Shown here one piece after another: positions 7,320-17,262 of a DNA stretch of 64,000 bases (positions are counted from its first letter, which is position 1; the number at the start of each line of letters is the position of its first letter). The translations under genes and the position numbers were made by a program. Source of the stretch: Streptococcus suis (GTDB lineage Bacteria > Bacillota > Bacilli > Lactobacillales > Streptococcaceae). The notes under the pieces are model-generated. The model saw only the letters and a list, made by a program, of their open reading frames with translations. It was not told where the DNA came from and made no database searches. Location of the stretch: contig NZ_POQQ01000076.1 in NCBI RefSeq assembly GCF_002964575.1, positions 28,591 to 92,590 on the forward strand. The letters are read 5' to 3'.

Positions 7320-10300
7320 ATGCGTAAGGCAAAGAAAAAAACATTTAACTGGTATGGAATGAGACAACATTTCTCGATTCGTAAATACCATTTTGGAGCA
7401 GCTAGCGTCTTGCTTGGTATGTCCTTGGCACTCGGTGCAGGCGGACAAGCAGTAAAAGCGGAAGAAACAGCTGCTTCATCAGAAGCGTTAGCTTCTACAA
7501 CAGCGACATCTTCAACACAGGCTAGCTCAGAAGTTGCGCCAGCTACAAGTGTTGAGGCAACAACTACTACAGCTACTGAAACAGCAGCACCAGCAGCTAC
7601 AACAACAGAGGTAGCCGCTACAGAACGTACAGCAACTATCAACTATATCGTTCAGTACCTTCTTGAAGATGGTACTCTTGTTGAGGCAGTTGTGAAGTCA
7701 GCAACAGTTAAAACAACTGATAGTACTGCTAAAACAACTGTTGACGTAACAGCAGAACTACCAGAAGGTTATATTTTGGCCGAAGGTCAGGAAGAAATAA
7801 GTTCACATGAAATAACAGAGGGTGCTGAAAACCTTGTTACGATCAAAGTTGTTAAGAAAGCAGAAGTAGCTTCAACGACAACTGAGGCTCCAGCAGCAAC
7901 TACTACAGCTACTGCACCAGCAGCACCAGCAGCGACAACACCTGCAACTGCTGAAGAAGCAAAAGTTGTTCTTGAGCAAAATATCTCAGAAGCACAAGTT
8001 TTGTCAAACGAAGCTGACCGCCTTGTTGCTACATCTGATAGCGATAATTCTGCTTTGAAAACAGCCGCTAACGCAACAAAATTAGCTGCGAGTGAAGCAA
8101 CTAAAGTCTTGAAAGACTCAGTAGCAACTCTTGAAACTGTTAATGCACAAATCAATGCGGTTCGTTCAAACGTAGAAGCCTTGGCCTTGGAATTGCGTAA
8201 ATTCTTGGGAACTGAAGATATCCAAGTATCGCTTGCTGTTGTAACTGGTGCAAGTCTTGGTGGAAAAGGAACAGGTGTTCAGGTACTTGCTGGTCCAACC
8301 GTAGGCCCGTCAATGGATGATCCAAATGGTGCAGCTGTAACATCAACCACTTCAGGGACATTAAAACCGACTGAAACTGCAGGCTATACTACATTTAAGT
8401 TTTTCCCATTAGGTGGTAATGGTACGGTATGGTATGACAATACGGTTGGTGTACCTCGTGGATATGGAGGAAAATCAACTGATGGTGCTTATTTAAGAGC
8501 ATCAGTTGCAAAAGATGCCTCTGATGAAATTTTAGTTGAATTAGTAGATAAAAATGGTAATGTTCTAGAGACTCATATAATGAGTCCGACGCAAACTGCA
8601 GAATTTACTCATTTTCAAGCTCAATCAGCGAATATTCCAATCATAGCTTCATATTCTGCTGATTCTATTTCGGATTCAGCATTTGGTACGCTTCTTGTAA
8701 CATTTGATAAGAATACTATTTCTCCAAATAGTTTAATCCCAAAACTTATTACAAATACGACTTCGTATGTTACTGAGAATGGAGAGACACTAGGCACGTA
8801 TACAATGGTAACAATGCCTGGTTTAACAAATACTCCATCAGGTGTTCGTGAATTTTCTGGTTATGAATTTGTTAAAACTACGACGAGTACTGTAGAAGTA
8901 TCTCCTGTTGCGGGTGCACCTTATGTAGAGCAAGTTCGTCAAGGCTATCCTTTAAATTGGGCTGATGGCGGACCGTATTTCCAATACAAGACCATTGTTC
9001 GTCCTGTTGCTGGTGAAAAAGCTGTTGTTAAAGAAATTTGGATTGCTGATCCAAACTACACAGGTACCCATGATTATTCAACCACTTCAGAAGATGGTTT
9101 CATTAAGATAATAACGACTTCTAAGATGGGGATTGGACAATCCAATACAGAATTTATGTTGGATCCTGGGCTTATCGGCACTTACAAAGTTACAACTCAG
9201 GCTGGTGGAACTCTCAGAGAGTTGACAGATGCTAGTCAGTTGAACCTTTCTACACTTGGAAATAATGAGTGGATAGATATTCGCTTTAGAAATGAAGCTT
9301 CAGGATTATCGCATCTAGGTATTACAAATAATGGTAGCGGAGGAGTGAACTATCTCCAACTCCACTTTGGACGTGACCGTCGTCCTGGTGACACACCAGA
9401 TACTATGCTAGGTATTACATTGCCAGTTACATTAAGATATGCTGGTGTAAATATGACAGAAACGACTCATGTTTATAAACCAGTTATCCAAGAAGCGATC
9501 ATCCGCTACCAAGTTCAAGGTGCGGCAGACTTCTTAGAAGATTCAGGTACTTTGACAGGTAACCCAGGTACAGACATCACTTACTCAACAGAAGCTACCA
9601 TTAACAAGTACAAAAAACTTGGTTATGAGCTTGTATCTGACAACTTCACAGCAGACGCAGGTCAAGACTACGACTACGATACAGCTGTTAAGCAAGAATT
9701 CCTTGTTGTTATTAAGCCACGTGTCGTTGAGGTTCCTAAAGGTGCTGTACCAGGTGACCCAGTAGATCCAACAGATCCAAACTCACCAGTATGGCCAGCA
9801 ACTGTTGAAAACTTGGAAACAACTCAAGAAGTAACCCGTACAGTTGAGTACAAGTATGAAGATGGTACACCAGTTCGTGTAGATGCTGCAGGTAATGTCT
9901 TGCCAAAAGACTCTACAGAAGGTACACCACTTGTTAAGACTGAAACTGTAACCTTCACTCGTCCAGCTCAAGTCAACCTTGTAACTGGTGAAGTGACTTA
10001 CGGTGAGTGGGTAGCTGATACGACAGATACTCTTAAAGGTAATGTCCTTCCACAAGTTCCAGGTTATACAGCAAGCAGTACTACTCTTGAAGGTGCTGAT
10101 GCGCCAATGACAGAAACAGTCAAGGATAAGACTGTAACTGCAACTGACGCAGACATCAACGAAGTAGTTTACTACAAAGAAAATCCTAAGTATGGCGATG
10201 TTGTCGTTAACTATGTAAACACAGACGGTAAAGTGATTGCCTCTCCTGTTATTGATACAAACGAAGCTCTTGTAGGTACAGAGTACTCTACTGCTGACCG

Positions 10301-13124
10301 TGTACCAAAGAAAATCATTGAAGATGCTACTGGCGATGTTTACTACTACAAAGAAATCAAACCTGAAGATGCAGCCAAAGAAACTGGTAAGGTTGTAGAA
10401 GGTACAACGGAAGTTACTTACGTCTATGAAAAAGCTGGTAACGTCGTTGTGAACTATGTAGATGAAAATGGTAACCCACTATCAGGTACAACCAACACAG
10501 GTGCACCAACAGCAAGTACGGTTAATGATACTGTGGATGGTAAGCCTGGCACGGAGTACGATACAAAAGACTTGAAACCAACCACCATCACAACAGCAGA
10601 CGGGAAAGTTTACGAGTTAGTACCAGCATCTACAAAAGGAACTGAGGCTGGTAAGGTTGAAGCTGGTAAGACAACAGAAGTAACTTACGTCTACAAAGAA
10701 GTGAAAGGTAACGTTATTGTTAACTATGTGGATGAAAATGGTAACCCAATTTCAGGTGTAACTGATGCTGGTAAAGAAACAGCAAGCACAGTAGAAGACA
10801 CTCCAGAAACATCTACAGGTACTAAGTACGATACAACTGACCTCCGTCCAAACACAATCACAACAGCAGACGGTAAAATCTACAAACTTGTTCCATCTGC
10901 AGTTCCTTCAAATGAAACAGGTACTGTTACACCAGGTACAACAGAAGTAACCTATGTGTACGAGTTGGTACAAGGTGATGTTGTTGTTCATTATGAAGAT
11001 AAAGAAGGCAACCCAATCGCTAAAGATGTTACAGATACAAAAGTAACAGATACTGGTACGGCATATGATACAACTGATAACAAACCAGAGAAAATCATTG
11101 ACGATACAACTGGTGAAGTTTACTATATCTTGCCGAAGGATGAAGTGAAAGCTGGTTCAGCTCCTGAAACTGGAAAAGTTACAGAGGGTACAACAGAAGT
11201 TACCTATGTTTATGAAAAAGCTGGTAATGTTGTTGTTAACTATGTGACTGAAGACGGTACGCCTATTAAGACACCTGTAAACGATGAAACAAACGCTAAA
11301 CCAGGTTCTGATTACAACACAACTGATAACAAACCAACTGAGATTACTGGTGAAGATGGTTCACGTTATGTCTTGATCCCATCTAAGACAATTGGTCCTG
11401 AAACAGGTTCTGTTGAAGGTGGTAAGACAACTGAAATCACTTATGTGTATAAGAAAGTCGCTAACTGGATCCCTGAAATTCCTGCTACACCAGAGAATCC
11501 AACTCCAGTTAACCCAGTAATCCCTTATCCATTCGATCCAAAGGACCCAGATAAGCCAATCGATCCAACGACACCTTACCCAGACGGTAATGTTCCATCA
11601 ATCCCACATGTACCAGGCTTCACACCAGTTGATCCTAAGACAAATGAGCCATTGAAACCAGTTGATCCAACAGATCCAAGCAAGGGTTATGTACCACCAA
11701 CTCCAGATGAGTCAGGTAAGGATACACCAATCCCTTACGTTCAAACTGGTAATGTTGTAGTGAACTATGTGACGGAAGACGGTACGCCTATTAAGAGACC
11801 TGTAAACGATGAAACAAACGCTCCAGCAGGTAAGTCTTATGACACAACTGATAACAAGCCAAACACTATCACTACAGAAGATGGTACAACTTATGAGCTT
11901 GTCCGTGTTGATGGTCCTGAAACTGGTACTGTTGTAGGTGGTAAGACTACTGAAGTAACTTACGTTTACCGTAAAGTAGAAACACCTACTAAGAAAGTTG
12001 TAACCAACCACGTTGACGAAGAAACAGGTCTTCCAATTGCACTGCAAGAAGAAGGTACAAGACCTAACAAGTCAATCCCAGGCTACGAGTTCACAGGTAA
12101 GACTGTAACAGATCCAAACGGTAACACAACTCACATCTACCGCAAGGTAACTAAGGTTGTGACAAATCACGTTGACGAAAATGGTAACCCAATTGCACCG
12201 CAAGAAGAAGGAACAACACCTAACAAGTCAATCCCAGGATATGAGTTCACAGGTAAGACTGTAACAGATCCAAACGGTAACACAACTCACATCTACCGCA
12301 AGGTAACTAAGGTTGTGACAAATCACGTTGACGAAAATGGTAACCCGATTGCACCGCAAGAAGATGGTACAACGCCTAACAAGTCAATCCCAGGATATGA
12401 GTTCACAGGTAAGACTGTAACAGATCCAAACGGTAACACAACTCACATCTACCGCAAGGTAACTAAGGTTGTGACAAACCACGTTGACGAAAATGGTAAC
12501 CCAATTGCACCGCAAGAAGAAGGAACAACACCTAACAAGTCAATCCCAGGATACGAGTTCACAGGTAAGACTGTAACAGATCCAGATGGTAACACAACTC
12601 ACATCTACCGCAAGGTAACTAAGGTTGTGACAAACCACGTTGACGAAAATGGTAACCCAATTGCACCGCAAGAAGATGGTACAACACCTAACAAGTCAAT
12701 CCCAGGATACGAGTTCACAGGTAAGACTGTAACAGATCCAGATGGTAACACAACTCACATCTACCGCAAGGTAACTAAGGTTGTGACAAACCACGTTGAC
12801 GAAAATGGTAACCCAATTGCACCGCAAGAAGATGGTACAACACCTAACAAGTCAATCCCAGGCTATGAGTTCACAGGTAAGACTGTAACAGATCCAAACG
12901 GTAACACAACTCACATCTACCGCAAGGTAAGCAACCCTGCTGCACCAAACCCACAGGCTCCTTCAGCGCCTGCTAAACCATCAGCTCCAGCAACTCCTGC
13001 TAAGGCTGGTGCAGCTCAATTGCCAAATACAGGTGAAGCTTCATCATCAGCAGCAGTTCTTGGTGTCGGTATGCTTGTTGCAGCACTTGCTCTTGCAGGT
13101 AAACGTCGTCGCAAGGAAGACTAA
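7320..13124 (+). CDS. LPXTG-anchored MucBP-repeat surface adhesin
   Basis: A 1934-residue cell-wall protein. A YSIRK-type signal peptide (FSIRKYHFGAASVLLG) ends near A47 (AVKA/EE). Ser/Thr/Ala-rich stretches follow at about 49-104 and 183-213, separated by a small folded segment, and then a likely helical region (213-300). A unique, non-repetitive part spans about 340-720 and is a candidate ligand-binding head. After that come several MucBP-type modules (GNVVVNYVDENGNP-like openings), a Pro-rich linker, six 52-residue repeats (about 1559-1870), a Pro/Ala wall-spanning segment, LPNTG at 1901-1905, a membrane helix and a KRRRKED tail. MucBP modules are known from mucin-binding proteins. It sits between gtf3 and secY2, but its signal peptide lacks the long form typical of accessory Sec substrates. 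The ATG has a good AGGGAGGT site. Confidence 0.93.
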   Translation: MRKAKKKTFNWYGMRQHFSIRKYHFGAASVLLGMSLALGAGGQAVKAEETAASSEALASTTATSSTQASSEVAPATSVEATTTTATETAAPAATTTEVAATERTATINYIVQYLLEDGTLVEAVVKSATVKTTDSTAKTTVDVTAELPEGYILAEGQEEISSHEITEGAENLVTIKVVKKAEVASTTTEAPAATTTATAPAAPAATTPATAEEAKVVLEQNISEAQVLSNEADRLVATSDSDNSALKTAANATKLAASEATKVLKDSVATLETVNAQINAVRSNVEALALELRKFLGTEDIQVSLAVVTGASLGGKGTGVQVLAGPTVGPSMDDPNGAAVTSTTSGTLKPTETAGYTTFKFFPLGGNGTVWYDNTVGVPRGYGGKSTDGAYLRASVAKDASDEILVELVDKNGNVLETHIMSPTQTAEFTHFQAQSANIPIIASYSADSISDSAFGTLLVTFDKNTISPNSLIPKLITNTTSYVTENGETLGTYTMVTMPGLTNTPSGVREFSGYEFVKTTTSTVEVSPVAGAPYVEQVRQGYPLNWADGGPYFQYKTIVRPVAGEKAVVKEIWIADPNYTGTHDYSTTSEDGFIKIITTSKMGIGQSNTEFMLDPGLIGTYKVTTQAGGTLRELTDASQLNLSTLGNNEWIDIRFRNEASGLSHLGITNNGSGGVNYLQLHFGRDRRPGDTPDTMLGITLPVTLRYAGVNMTETTHVYKPVIQEAIIRYQVQGAADFLEDSGTLTGNPGTDITYSTEATINKYKKLGYELVSDNFTADAGQDYDYDTAVKQEFLVVIKPRVVEVPKGAVPGDPVDPTDPNSPVWPATVENLETTQEVTRTVEYKYEDGTPVRVDAAGNVLPKDSTEGTPLVKTETVTFTRPAQVNLVTGEVTYGEWVADTTDTLKGNVLPQVPGYTASSTTLEGADAPMTETVKDKTVTATDADINEVVYYKENPKYGDVVVNYVNTDGKVIASPVIDTNEALVGTEYSTADRVPKKIIEDATGDVYYYKEIKPEDAAKETGKVVEGTTEVTYVYEKAGNVVVNYVDENGNPLSGTTNTGAPTASTVNDTVDGKPGTEYDTKDLKPTTITTADGKVYELVPASTKGTEAGKVEAGKTTEVTYVYKEVKGNVIVNYVDENGNPISGVTDAGKETASTVEDTPETSTGTKYDTTDLRPNTITTADGKIYKLVPSAVPSNETGTVTPGTTEVTYVYELVQGDVVVHYEDKEGNPIAKDVTDTKVTDTGTAYDTTDNKPEKIIDDTTGEVYYILPKDEVKAGSAPETGKVTEGTTEVTYVYEKAGNVVVNYVTEDGTPIKTPVNDETNAKPGSDYNTTDNKPTEITGEDGSRYVLIPSKTIGPETGSVEGGKTTEITYVYKKVANWIPEIPATPENPTPVNPVIPYPFDPKDPDKPIDPTTPYPDGNVPSIPHVPGFTPVDPKTNEPLKPVDPTDPSKGYVPPTPDESGKDTPIPYVQTGNVVVNYVTEDGTPIKRPVNDETNAPAGKSYDTTDNKPNTITTEDGTTYELVRVDGPETGTVVGGKTTEVTYVYRKVETPTKKVVTNHVDEETGLPIALQEEGTRPNKSIPGYEFTGKTVTDPNGNTTHIYRKVTKVVTNHVDENGNPIAPQEEGTTPNKSIPGYEFTGKTVTDPNGNTTHIYRKVTKVVTNHVDENGNPIAPQEDGTTPNKSIPGYEFTGKTVTDPNGNTTHIYRKVTKVVTNHVDENGNPIAPQEEGTTPNKSIPGYEFTGKTVTDPDGNTTHIYRKVTKVVTNHVDENGNPIAPQEDGTTPNKSIPGYEFTGKTVTDPDGNTTHIYRKVTKVVTNHVDENGNPIAPQEDGTTPNKSIPGYEFTGKTVTDPNGNTTHIYRKVSNPAAPNPQAPSAPAKPSAPATPAKAGAAQLPNTGEASSSAAVLGVGMLVAALALAGKRRRKED
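11994..12929 (+). repeat. Six tandem 156-bp coding repeats in the adhesin
   Basis: Six in-frame copies of a 52-residue unit (KVVTNHVDENGNPIAP ... THIYRKVT). The first copy is divergent (EETGLPIALQ); the last five are almost identical at DNA level, differing mainly in EEG/EDG and DPNG/DPDG. Near-identity suggests recent expansion or gene conversion. Copy number is likely to vary between strains, and short-read assemblies may collapse it. Confidence 0.93.
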
Positions 13125-13230
13125 TTAGTTTTAGTAGTAAAAGGTATTTGCCTCCACTATATAAGATGAAATAGATAAGAAAAGTATCGACTTTTTGAAA
13201 AAGTGGTCCTATAGGCAACGGCATTAAGTT

Positions 13231-13275
13231 AAGGATCCTATTCCAATATTTATTATTGGATAGGGTCTTTTATTT
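13231..13275 (+). terminator. Terminator after the adhesin gene
   Basis: GATCCTATTCCAATA pairs with TATTGGATAGGGTC around a short loop, and a T-rich tract follows. It ends adhesin transcription before the insertion sequence. Confidence 0.75.
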
Positions 13276-13284
13276 ATGTGACTT

Positions 13285-14030
13285 TTAGTCCGTCACGCTC
13301 CGTAAGGTGCGTGACAAATAAACCACCCGCTATGCGGGTGTGCGACGAAGGTTATACCAAAAAAACTCCAAACGCGATACAATAAAGGTGTTCAAGCCTA
13401 TTGTAAAGCGAGAGGAGAAAAGTATGGCACAAAAGGCACATAGTTTATCACATACAAAGTGGTTGTGTAAGTACCACATTGTCTTCACACCTAAGTATAG
13501 ACGAAAAATCATCTATAATCAATATCGAAGTAGCTTGGGAGAAATATTCCGACGTTTGTGTAGTTATAAAGGCGTAGAAATTATCGAAGGACATCTGATG
13601 CCGGATCATGTTCATATGTTAGTCAGTATTCCTTCGAGATTAAGTGTATCAAGCTTTATGGGTTATTTAAAAGGTAAGAGTGCTCTTATGATGTTTGATA
13701 AACACGCCAATCTCAAATATAAATTTGGCAATCGCCATTTCTGGGCAGAGGGCTATTATGTAAGTACAGTTGGACTTAATGAAGCCACAATTAAGAAATA
13801 TATACAAGAGCAGGAAAAGCATGATATAGCACTTGATAAATTGAGTGTAAAAGAGTATGAAGATCCCTTTAGGGATAATGGCAAGTAGTACGAATGCCTC
13901 TTTAAGAGGCTAGTGACGAGTCAAAAGCAGTGAGGCTTGAACAAAGTGAAAGCCAGCGTCTTTAGGCGCTGGCTGGTGATGTGGGCTTATAGCCCTTGTT
14001 CAAACCACCCGTTTGACGGGTGGTCATGAT
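13285..14030 (+). mobile_element. IS200/IS605-family insertion sequence
   Basis: An approximately 750-bp element with one transposase gene and hairpins at both ends, as expected for single-strand transposing IS200 elements. Left hairpins: GTCACGC/GCGTGAC (13292-13315) and CACCCGC/GCGGGTG (13324-13340). Right-side hairpins: 13896-13910, 13951-13974, 13983-13995 and ACCACCC/GGGTGGT (14004-14024). There are no long terminal inverted repeats, consistent with the family. The exact cleavage sites cannot be set from sequence alone. Confidence 0.85.
13424..13888 (+). CDS. tnpA: IS200-type TnpA Y1 transposase
   Basis: A 154-residue HUH-superfamily Y1 transposase that cuts and joins single-stranded DNA at subterminal hairpins. 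The metal-binding HUH motif is H62-V-H64 in MPDHVHML, and the catalytic tyrosine is Y126 in ATIKKYIQEQ. The length is normal and the frame intact, so the element may be active. Start ATG 13424 has GAGAGGAG just upstream; the in-frame upstream ATG at 13340 lies at the left hairpin and is unlikely. No tnpB is present, so this is an IS200 rather than an IS605 form. Confidence 0.93.
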   Translation: MAQKAHSLSHTKWLCKYHIVFTPKYRRKIIYNQYRSSLGEIFRRLCSYKGVEIIEGHLMPDHVHMLVSIPSRLSVSSFMGYLKGKSALMMFDKHANLKYKFGNRHFWAEGYYVSTVGLNEATIKKYIQEQEKHDIALDKLSVKEYEDPFRDNGK

Positions 14031-14052
14031 TTTCAATAAAATGATAGGCTAA

Positions 14053-14069
14053 TACTCAATGAAAATCAA
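14053..14069. repeat. RUP-like repeat end (single terminus)
   Basis: TACTCAATGAAAATCAA matches, from memory, the terminal sequence of streptococcal RUP-type repeats. The opposite terminus was not found nearby, so this is a fragment, possibly broken by the adjacent insertion sequence. Confidence 0.4.
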
Positions 14070-14154
14070 AAAGGAGTTTTCCCAAGGTTCAGTCTATTCA
14101 AACAATTTTAGAATCATGCATTTTAAGACTCTCAGCCGACATTTCTTCTTGTTG

Positions 14155-14345
14155 TCATCGAACCGAGGCTGGGCAAAAAGTCCAGCCTCGCTTCTCATAG
14201 TTCGTGTCAACATCTCAGCGCAGTGGTTGATTGGCAGATTTGTTCGTGTTTCACACTCCAAATCTGACCTAATCAACTATGCGGGGGTGAGAAGACGAAC
14301 TCATTTTTGAAAAATAGAGTTCTTTCTCACTCCCACTCCAGTTTC
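14155..14345. repeat. Palindromic intergenic repeat element upstream of secY2
   Basis: Contains a perfect hairpin CGAGGCTGG/CCAGCCTCG (14164-14190) and a long imperfect stem between 14226 and 14277 centred on CAGATTT/AAATCTG. An 83-codon open frame spans it, but palindrome content and lack of a family argue against coding. Similar hairpin blocks are common as dispersed intergenic repeats in streptococci (general knowledge, not checked here). The rest of 14031-14400 shows nothing else. Confidence 0.5.
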
Positions 14346-14389
14346 AACCAACGGGGTTGTTTGGATTCGCTTTTTCGTAAATTGTTGAA

Positions 14390-14420
14390 GTGACATATCC
14401 CGCCAAGCGACGGTTATAAT
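14390..14420 (+). promoter_or_regulatory. Candidate promoter of the accessory Sec operon
   Basis: GTGACA (14390-14395) and a perfect TATAAT (14415-14420), spaced 19 bp, about 60 bp before secY2. A weaker TATGAT lies at 14448-14453. Spacing is long, so confidence is moderate. Confidence 0.5.
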
Positions 14421-14482
14421 AGATAGTAAGTGCTATTTATCATGTATTATGATAAAATAGAAAGAAAAAATATCGGAGTTTC

Positions 14483-15688
14483 ATGAAAAAAATATTGTTT
14501 TCCAGTCTTACGCAACGTATTCTTTGGACTGTGCTTGTTCTCTTTATTTATATGTTAGGTAAGTACATACCATTGTCGACCTATCCTCAAAACCTGAGTC
14601 AGCATCAGTCGGCTTTGGCGCAAACCTTGAATAGTTTTGCCTTGGTTACTGGTGGGGAATTTTCTAGACTCAATTTGTTTTCACTTGGCTTGAGTCCGTG
14701 GATGACCAGTATGATTTTATGGCGCTTTGCGACTGTCTTGAAGGTAAATGATGGCTTCACTCAGGTTCAAAATCATATCAGTCAGATGTTTATTATGCTT
14801 TTAGTTGGCTTGATTCAGTCCTTTGGTTTTATTGCAGTCCAATCGGAATTCACCGCCTCACCTTATCGTCAGCTAGCAACGATTTTGATTTTGCTTGCTG
14901 GTTCTTTCGTATTAATGTGGCTTGGAAATCTCAATAATGAGAAGGGCTTGGGTGGTTCATCAGCAATCATTGTGACGGGGATGGTACTCAGTTTTATCAT
15001 GAGTATTACTGCTCTTGATACAGCGAAGTTCTCTCATCCGTTAGTCTTGGTGGGACTGTCTCTTATAGCTTTGTCTTTAGTTTGGTTGACTATCTACATT
15101 TACAAGGCGGAATACCGTATCCCAATCAGAAGGATTATGATTAATAGTGATTTGCTCAAATCGTCCTATATTCCAATTCGATTGACTCCTGCAGGAGGAA
15201 TGCCTTTTATGTACGGAATGACCTTGATGACTCTGCCAGTTTTGCTTTTACAGGGGTTGATGGCTCTTTTTCCGCAACTAGAAGTGCTGAGAGGAGTTGA
15301 AAATCAGTTATCAATCGCATCATTAGCGGGGATTCTTTTGTATAATGTCATTCTCTTTTTACTCTCTTATGGGTTCGCATATTTTAACATGGATCCGACG
15401 GATGTGGCGGAAAACATGCAAAAGAACGGTGACTATATTGAAGGCGTTCGTCCAGGAAAAGCCACGCAGGTATTTTTGACAATAAAGCTAAATCGATTGG
15501 CCTTTATCGGTGCGATTTATACCTGTTTCATGGGTGGCTTGCCACTTCTTTTGACTTGGTACTTTAAAGCAGATACTGGTCTGGGCATGATGGTGAACAA
15601 TATCTATATTATTACGACTTTGATGTTGACGATTGTTGAACAGGTTGATATTATTCAGTCTTGGAAAAAATATGACCATATCATTTAA
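14483..15688 (+). CDS. secY2: Accessory Sec translocon channel SecY2
   Basis: A 401-residue polytopic membrane protein, the SecY paralogue that forms the dedicated channel for glycosylated adhesins. About ten membrane segments are visible, with SecY-like stretches LTPAGGMPFMYG and GDYIEGVRPGKAT. It is shorter than housekeeping SecY, as usual for SecY2. It opens a tightly packed gene run (asp1 begins 12 bp after the stop). The ATG follows a weak CGGAG. Confidence 0.95.
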   Translation: MKKILFSSLTQRILWTVLVLFIYMLGKYIPLSTYPQNLSQHQSALAQTLNSFALVTGGEFSRLNLFSLGLSPWMTSMILWRFATVLKVNDGFTQVQNHISQMFIMLLVGLIQSFGFIAVQSEFTASPYRQLATILILLAGSFVLMWLGNLNNEKGLGGSSAIIVTGMVLSFIMSITALDTAKFSHPLVLVGLSLIALSLVWLTIYIYKAEYRIPIRRIMINSDLLKSSYIPIRLTPAGGMPFMYGMTLMTLPVLLLQGLMALFPQLEVLRGVENQLSIASLAGILLYNVILFLLSYGFAYFNMDPTDVAENMQKNGDYIEGVRPGKATQVFLTIKLNRLAFIGAIYTCFMGGLPLLLTWYFKADTGLGMMVNNIYIITTLMLTIVEQVDIIQSWKKYDHII

Positions 15689-15699
15689 AAGGAGAAATC

Positions 15700-17262
15700 A
15701 TGTATTATTTTGTACCGTCTTGGTATAGTAAGGAGAGAAAGTGGAGCGCAGAGACACCTGTTTGGTATAGAACATTTGAACAAATGAGTTTTGATGATAC
15801 TGTAAACCAGGTCAAAATGTTTGATCATGCTGATGAAAAGGCAGGCTTGATTTTATTGGGTTACCAGCCGCAACTACACTATTTTTTCCATAAGCATGGT
15901 CTGCATCGTGTATCCTATTGGTCTTTCTTTGATGATATTCAAAACATTGCTGTTTCCAACCAGGTAGCCATTCATTTCAAGGATTTGAACTGGCCAGAAG
16001 GCGTCCAATTTATTTATTCGCCATTTGCAGTCATTGCACAAAGTGATGCAGGAAAATTGGCTGAAATCCATTTTGCAGAGAATGGAAACTTACTCCATAT
16101 TCAATTCTTTCAAGGTGACTTGTTTGATAAAAAGTACGTTTTTGATGATAGAGGTTTTTTGTCTAGTTTAATTTATTTCAGAGATAATCAGCCTTATTAT
16201 CAAGACTATTTAAATACCAATGGAGTTTGGCAAGTCCGTGAATGGTTCGCAGAAAAAGATTATCTGTTAGAGATTAATCCCGTTTCTGATAAGCCTATGG
16301 CACATTCCTTCTATCAATCATGGGAAGCGTTGATGTTAGAAAGATTGGAAGTTTTCAAAAAAATGCATGTTAAAGAGAAGGATGTTCTAGTCATTACAGC
16401 TGACCAGCAGCATGCTTCTATGTTCTTGAATGTTTTTCCTCTTCATCATAAGATGTTCTCCTTCTTCGGTCAGCGGTTTGATATGGAAGATAAGGAATTG
16501 CTTTCGTCTATCCTACTCTTTTCTAAACATATTTTGGTTGATACGAGTTCAAAGGAAGAAGAAATCTTGCAATTTATCGCTTATCAAGGTTTAACAGATG
16601 TCTCTTTGCATAGAATTACTCCCTTTGATACCCGCTTGCGTCTGGGACAGAGTCAGCTCTTACGGGAGATCATTCTGTATTGCTTGGTCGATGGTGTAGA
16701 GGATATGCCTAAGCTTTTTCCAATCTTACTAGATATCATGGAGAAATATCCGACCATTCATTTGCACTTTGTGACCTATCAAAAGGATTACCCATTACAA
16801 TACTTGGAAAATCAAATTGTTAGTCATATTTATGAAGCACGGGATGTCAATCGTTTTTTCACTGCTAAGTCATTGATGGGCGAAAACCAAATTGATGAAG
16901 GAGAAGATGATTTCGTTCTGAAATCGATTCAGTTTGGGTGTTTAACAAATGAAAATCAGATTATTCAGCAGCTGGATACTGCCCGTCTGGTCTTGGACTT
17001 GTCACCACAACCAGACCTCTATACGCAGATTGCGGCCATTAGTGCTGGGGTACCGCAGATTAACCGTGTTCAGACAGCTTATGTTGAACATAAGGAAAAT
17101 GGTTGGGTGCTGAAGCATGCTGGAGATTTAGAAGCAGCCGTTCAGTATTTCTGTGATGGTCTGGCGAATTGGAATCGTTCCTTGGTTAAGTCTGTTGAGT
17201 TGATGACAGACTACACTGGTGGGAACTTGATAAAACAATGGAAGGAATTTTTTGAGAACTGA
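15700..17262 (+). CDS. asp1: Accessory Sec protein Asp1
   Basis: A 520-residue cytoplasmic component of the Asp1-Asp2-Asp3 complex, which associates with SecA2 and the adhesin during export. It begins MYYFVPSWYS, a family signature, and has a glycosyltransferase-like C-terminal half thought to bind glycan without catalysis. AAAGGAG precedes the ATG. Its TGA overlaps the asp2 ATG by one base, implying coupled translation. Confidence 0.94.
   Translation: MYYFVPSWYSKERKWSAETPVWYRTFEQMSFDDTVNQVKMFDHADEKAGLILLGYQPQLHYFFHKHGLHRVSYWSFFDDIQNIAVSNQVAIHFKDLNWPEGVQFIYSPFAVIAQSDAGKLAEIHFAENGNLLHIQFFQGDLFDKKYVFDDRGFLSSLIYFRDNQPYYQDYLNTNGVWQVREWFAEKDYLLEINPVSDKPMAHSFYQSWEALMLERLEVFKKMHVKEKDVLVITADQQHASMFLNVFPLHHKMFSFFGQRFDMEDKELLSSILLFSKHILVDTSSKEEEILQFIAYQGLTDVSLHRITPFDTRLRLGQSQLLREIILYCLVDGVEDMPKLFPILLDIMEKYPTIHLHFVTYQKDYPLQYLENQIVSHIYEARDVNRFFTAKSLMGENQIDEGEDDFVLKSIQFGCLTNENQIIQQLDTARLVLDLSPQPDLYTQIAAISAGVPQINRVQTAYVEHKENGWVLKHAGDLEAAVQYFCDGLANWNRSLVKSVELMTDYTGGNLIKQWKEFFEN

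Noticed and set aside
9783..12047. Antisense open frames inside the adhesin gene
   Set aside because: They mirror the codon pattern of the repetitive Thr/Val-rich coding strand and have no independent signals.
7320..13124. Calling the adhesin a serine-rich repeat protein
   Set aside because: It has no long serine-rich repeats and its signal peptide is the YSIRK type; the Ser/Thr/Ala stretches are short.
14059..14310. 83-codon open frame upstream of secY2
   Set aside because: It runs through two clear palindromes of a repeat element, has no recognisable protein family, and no good ribosome site.
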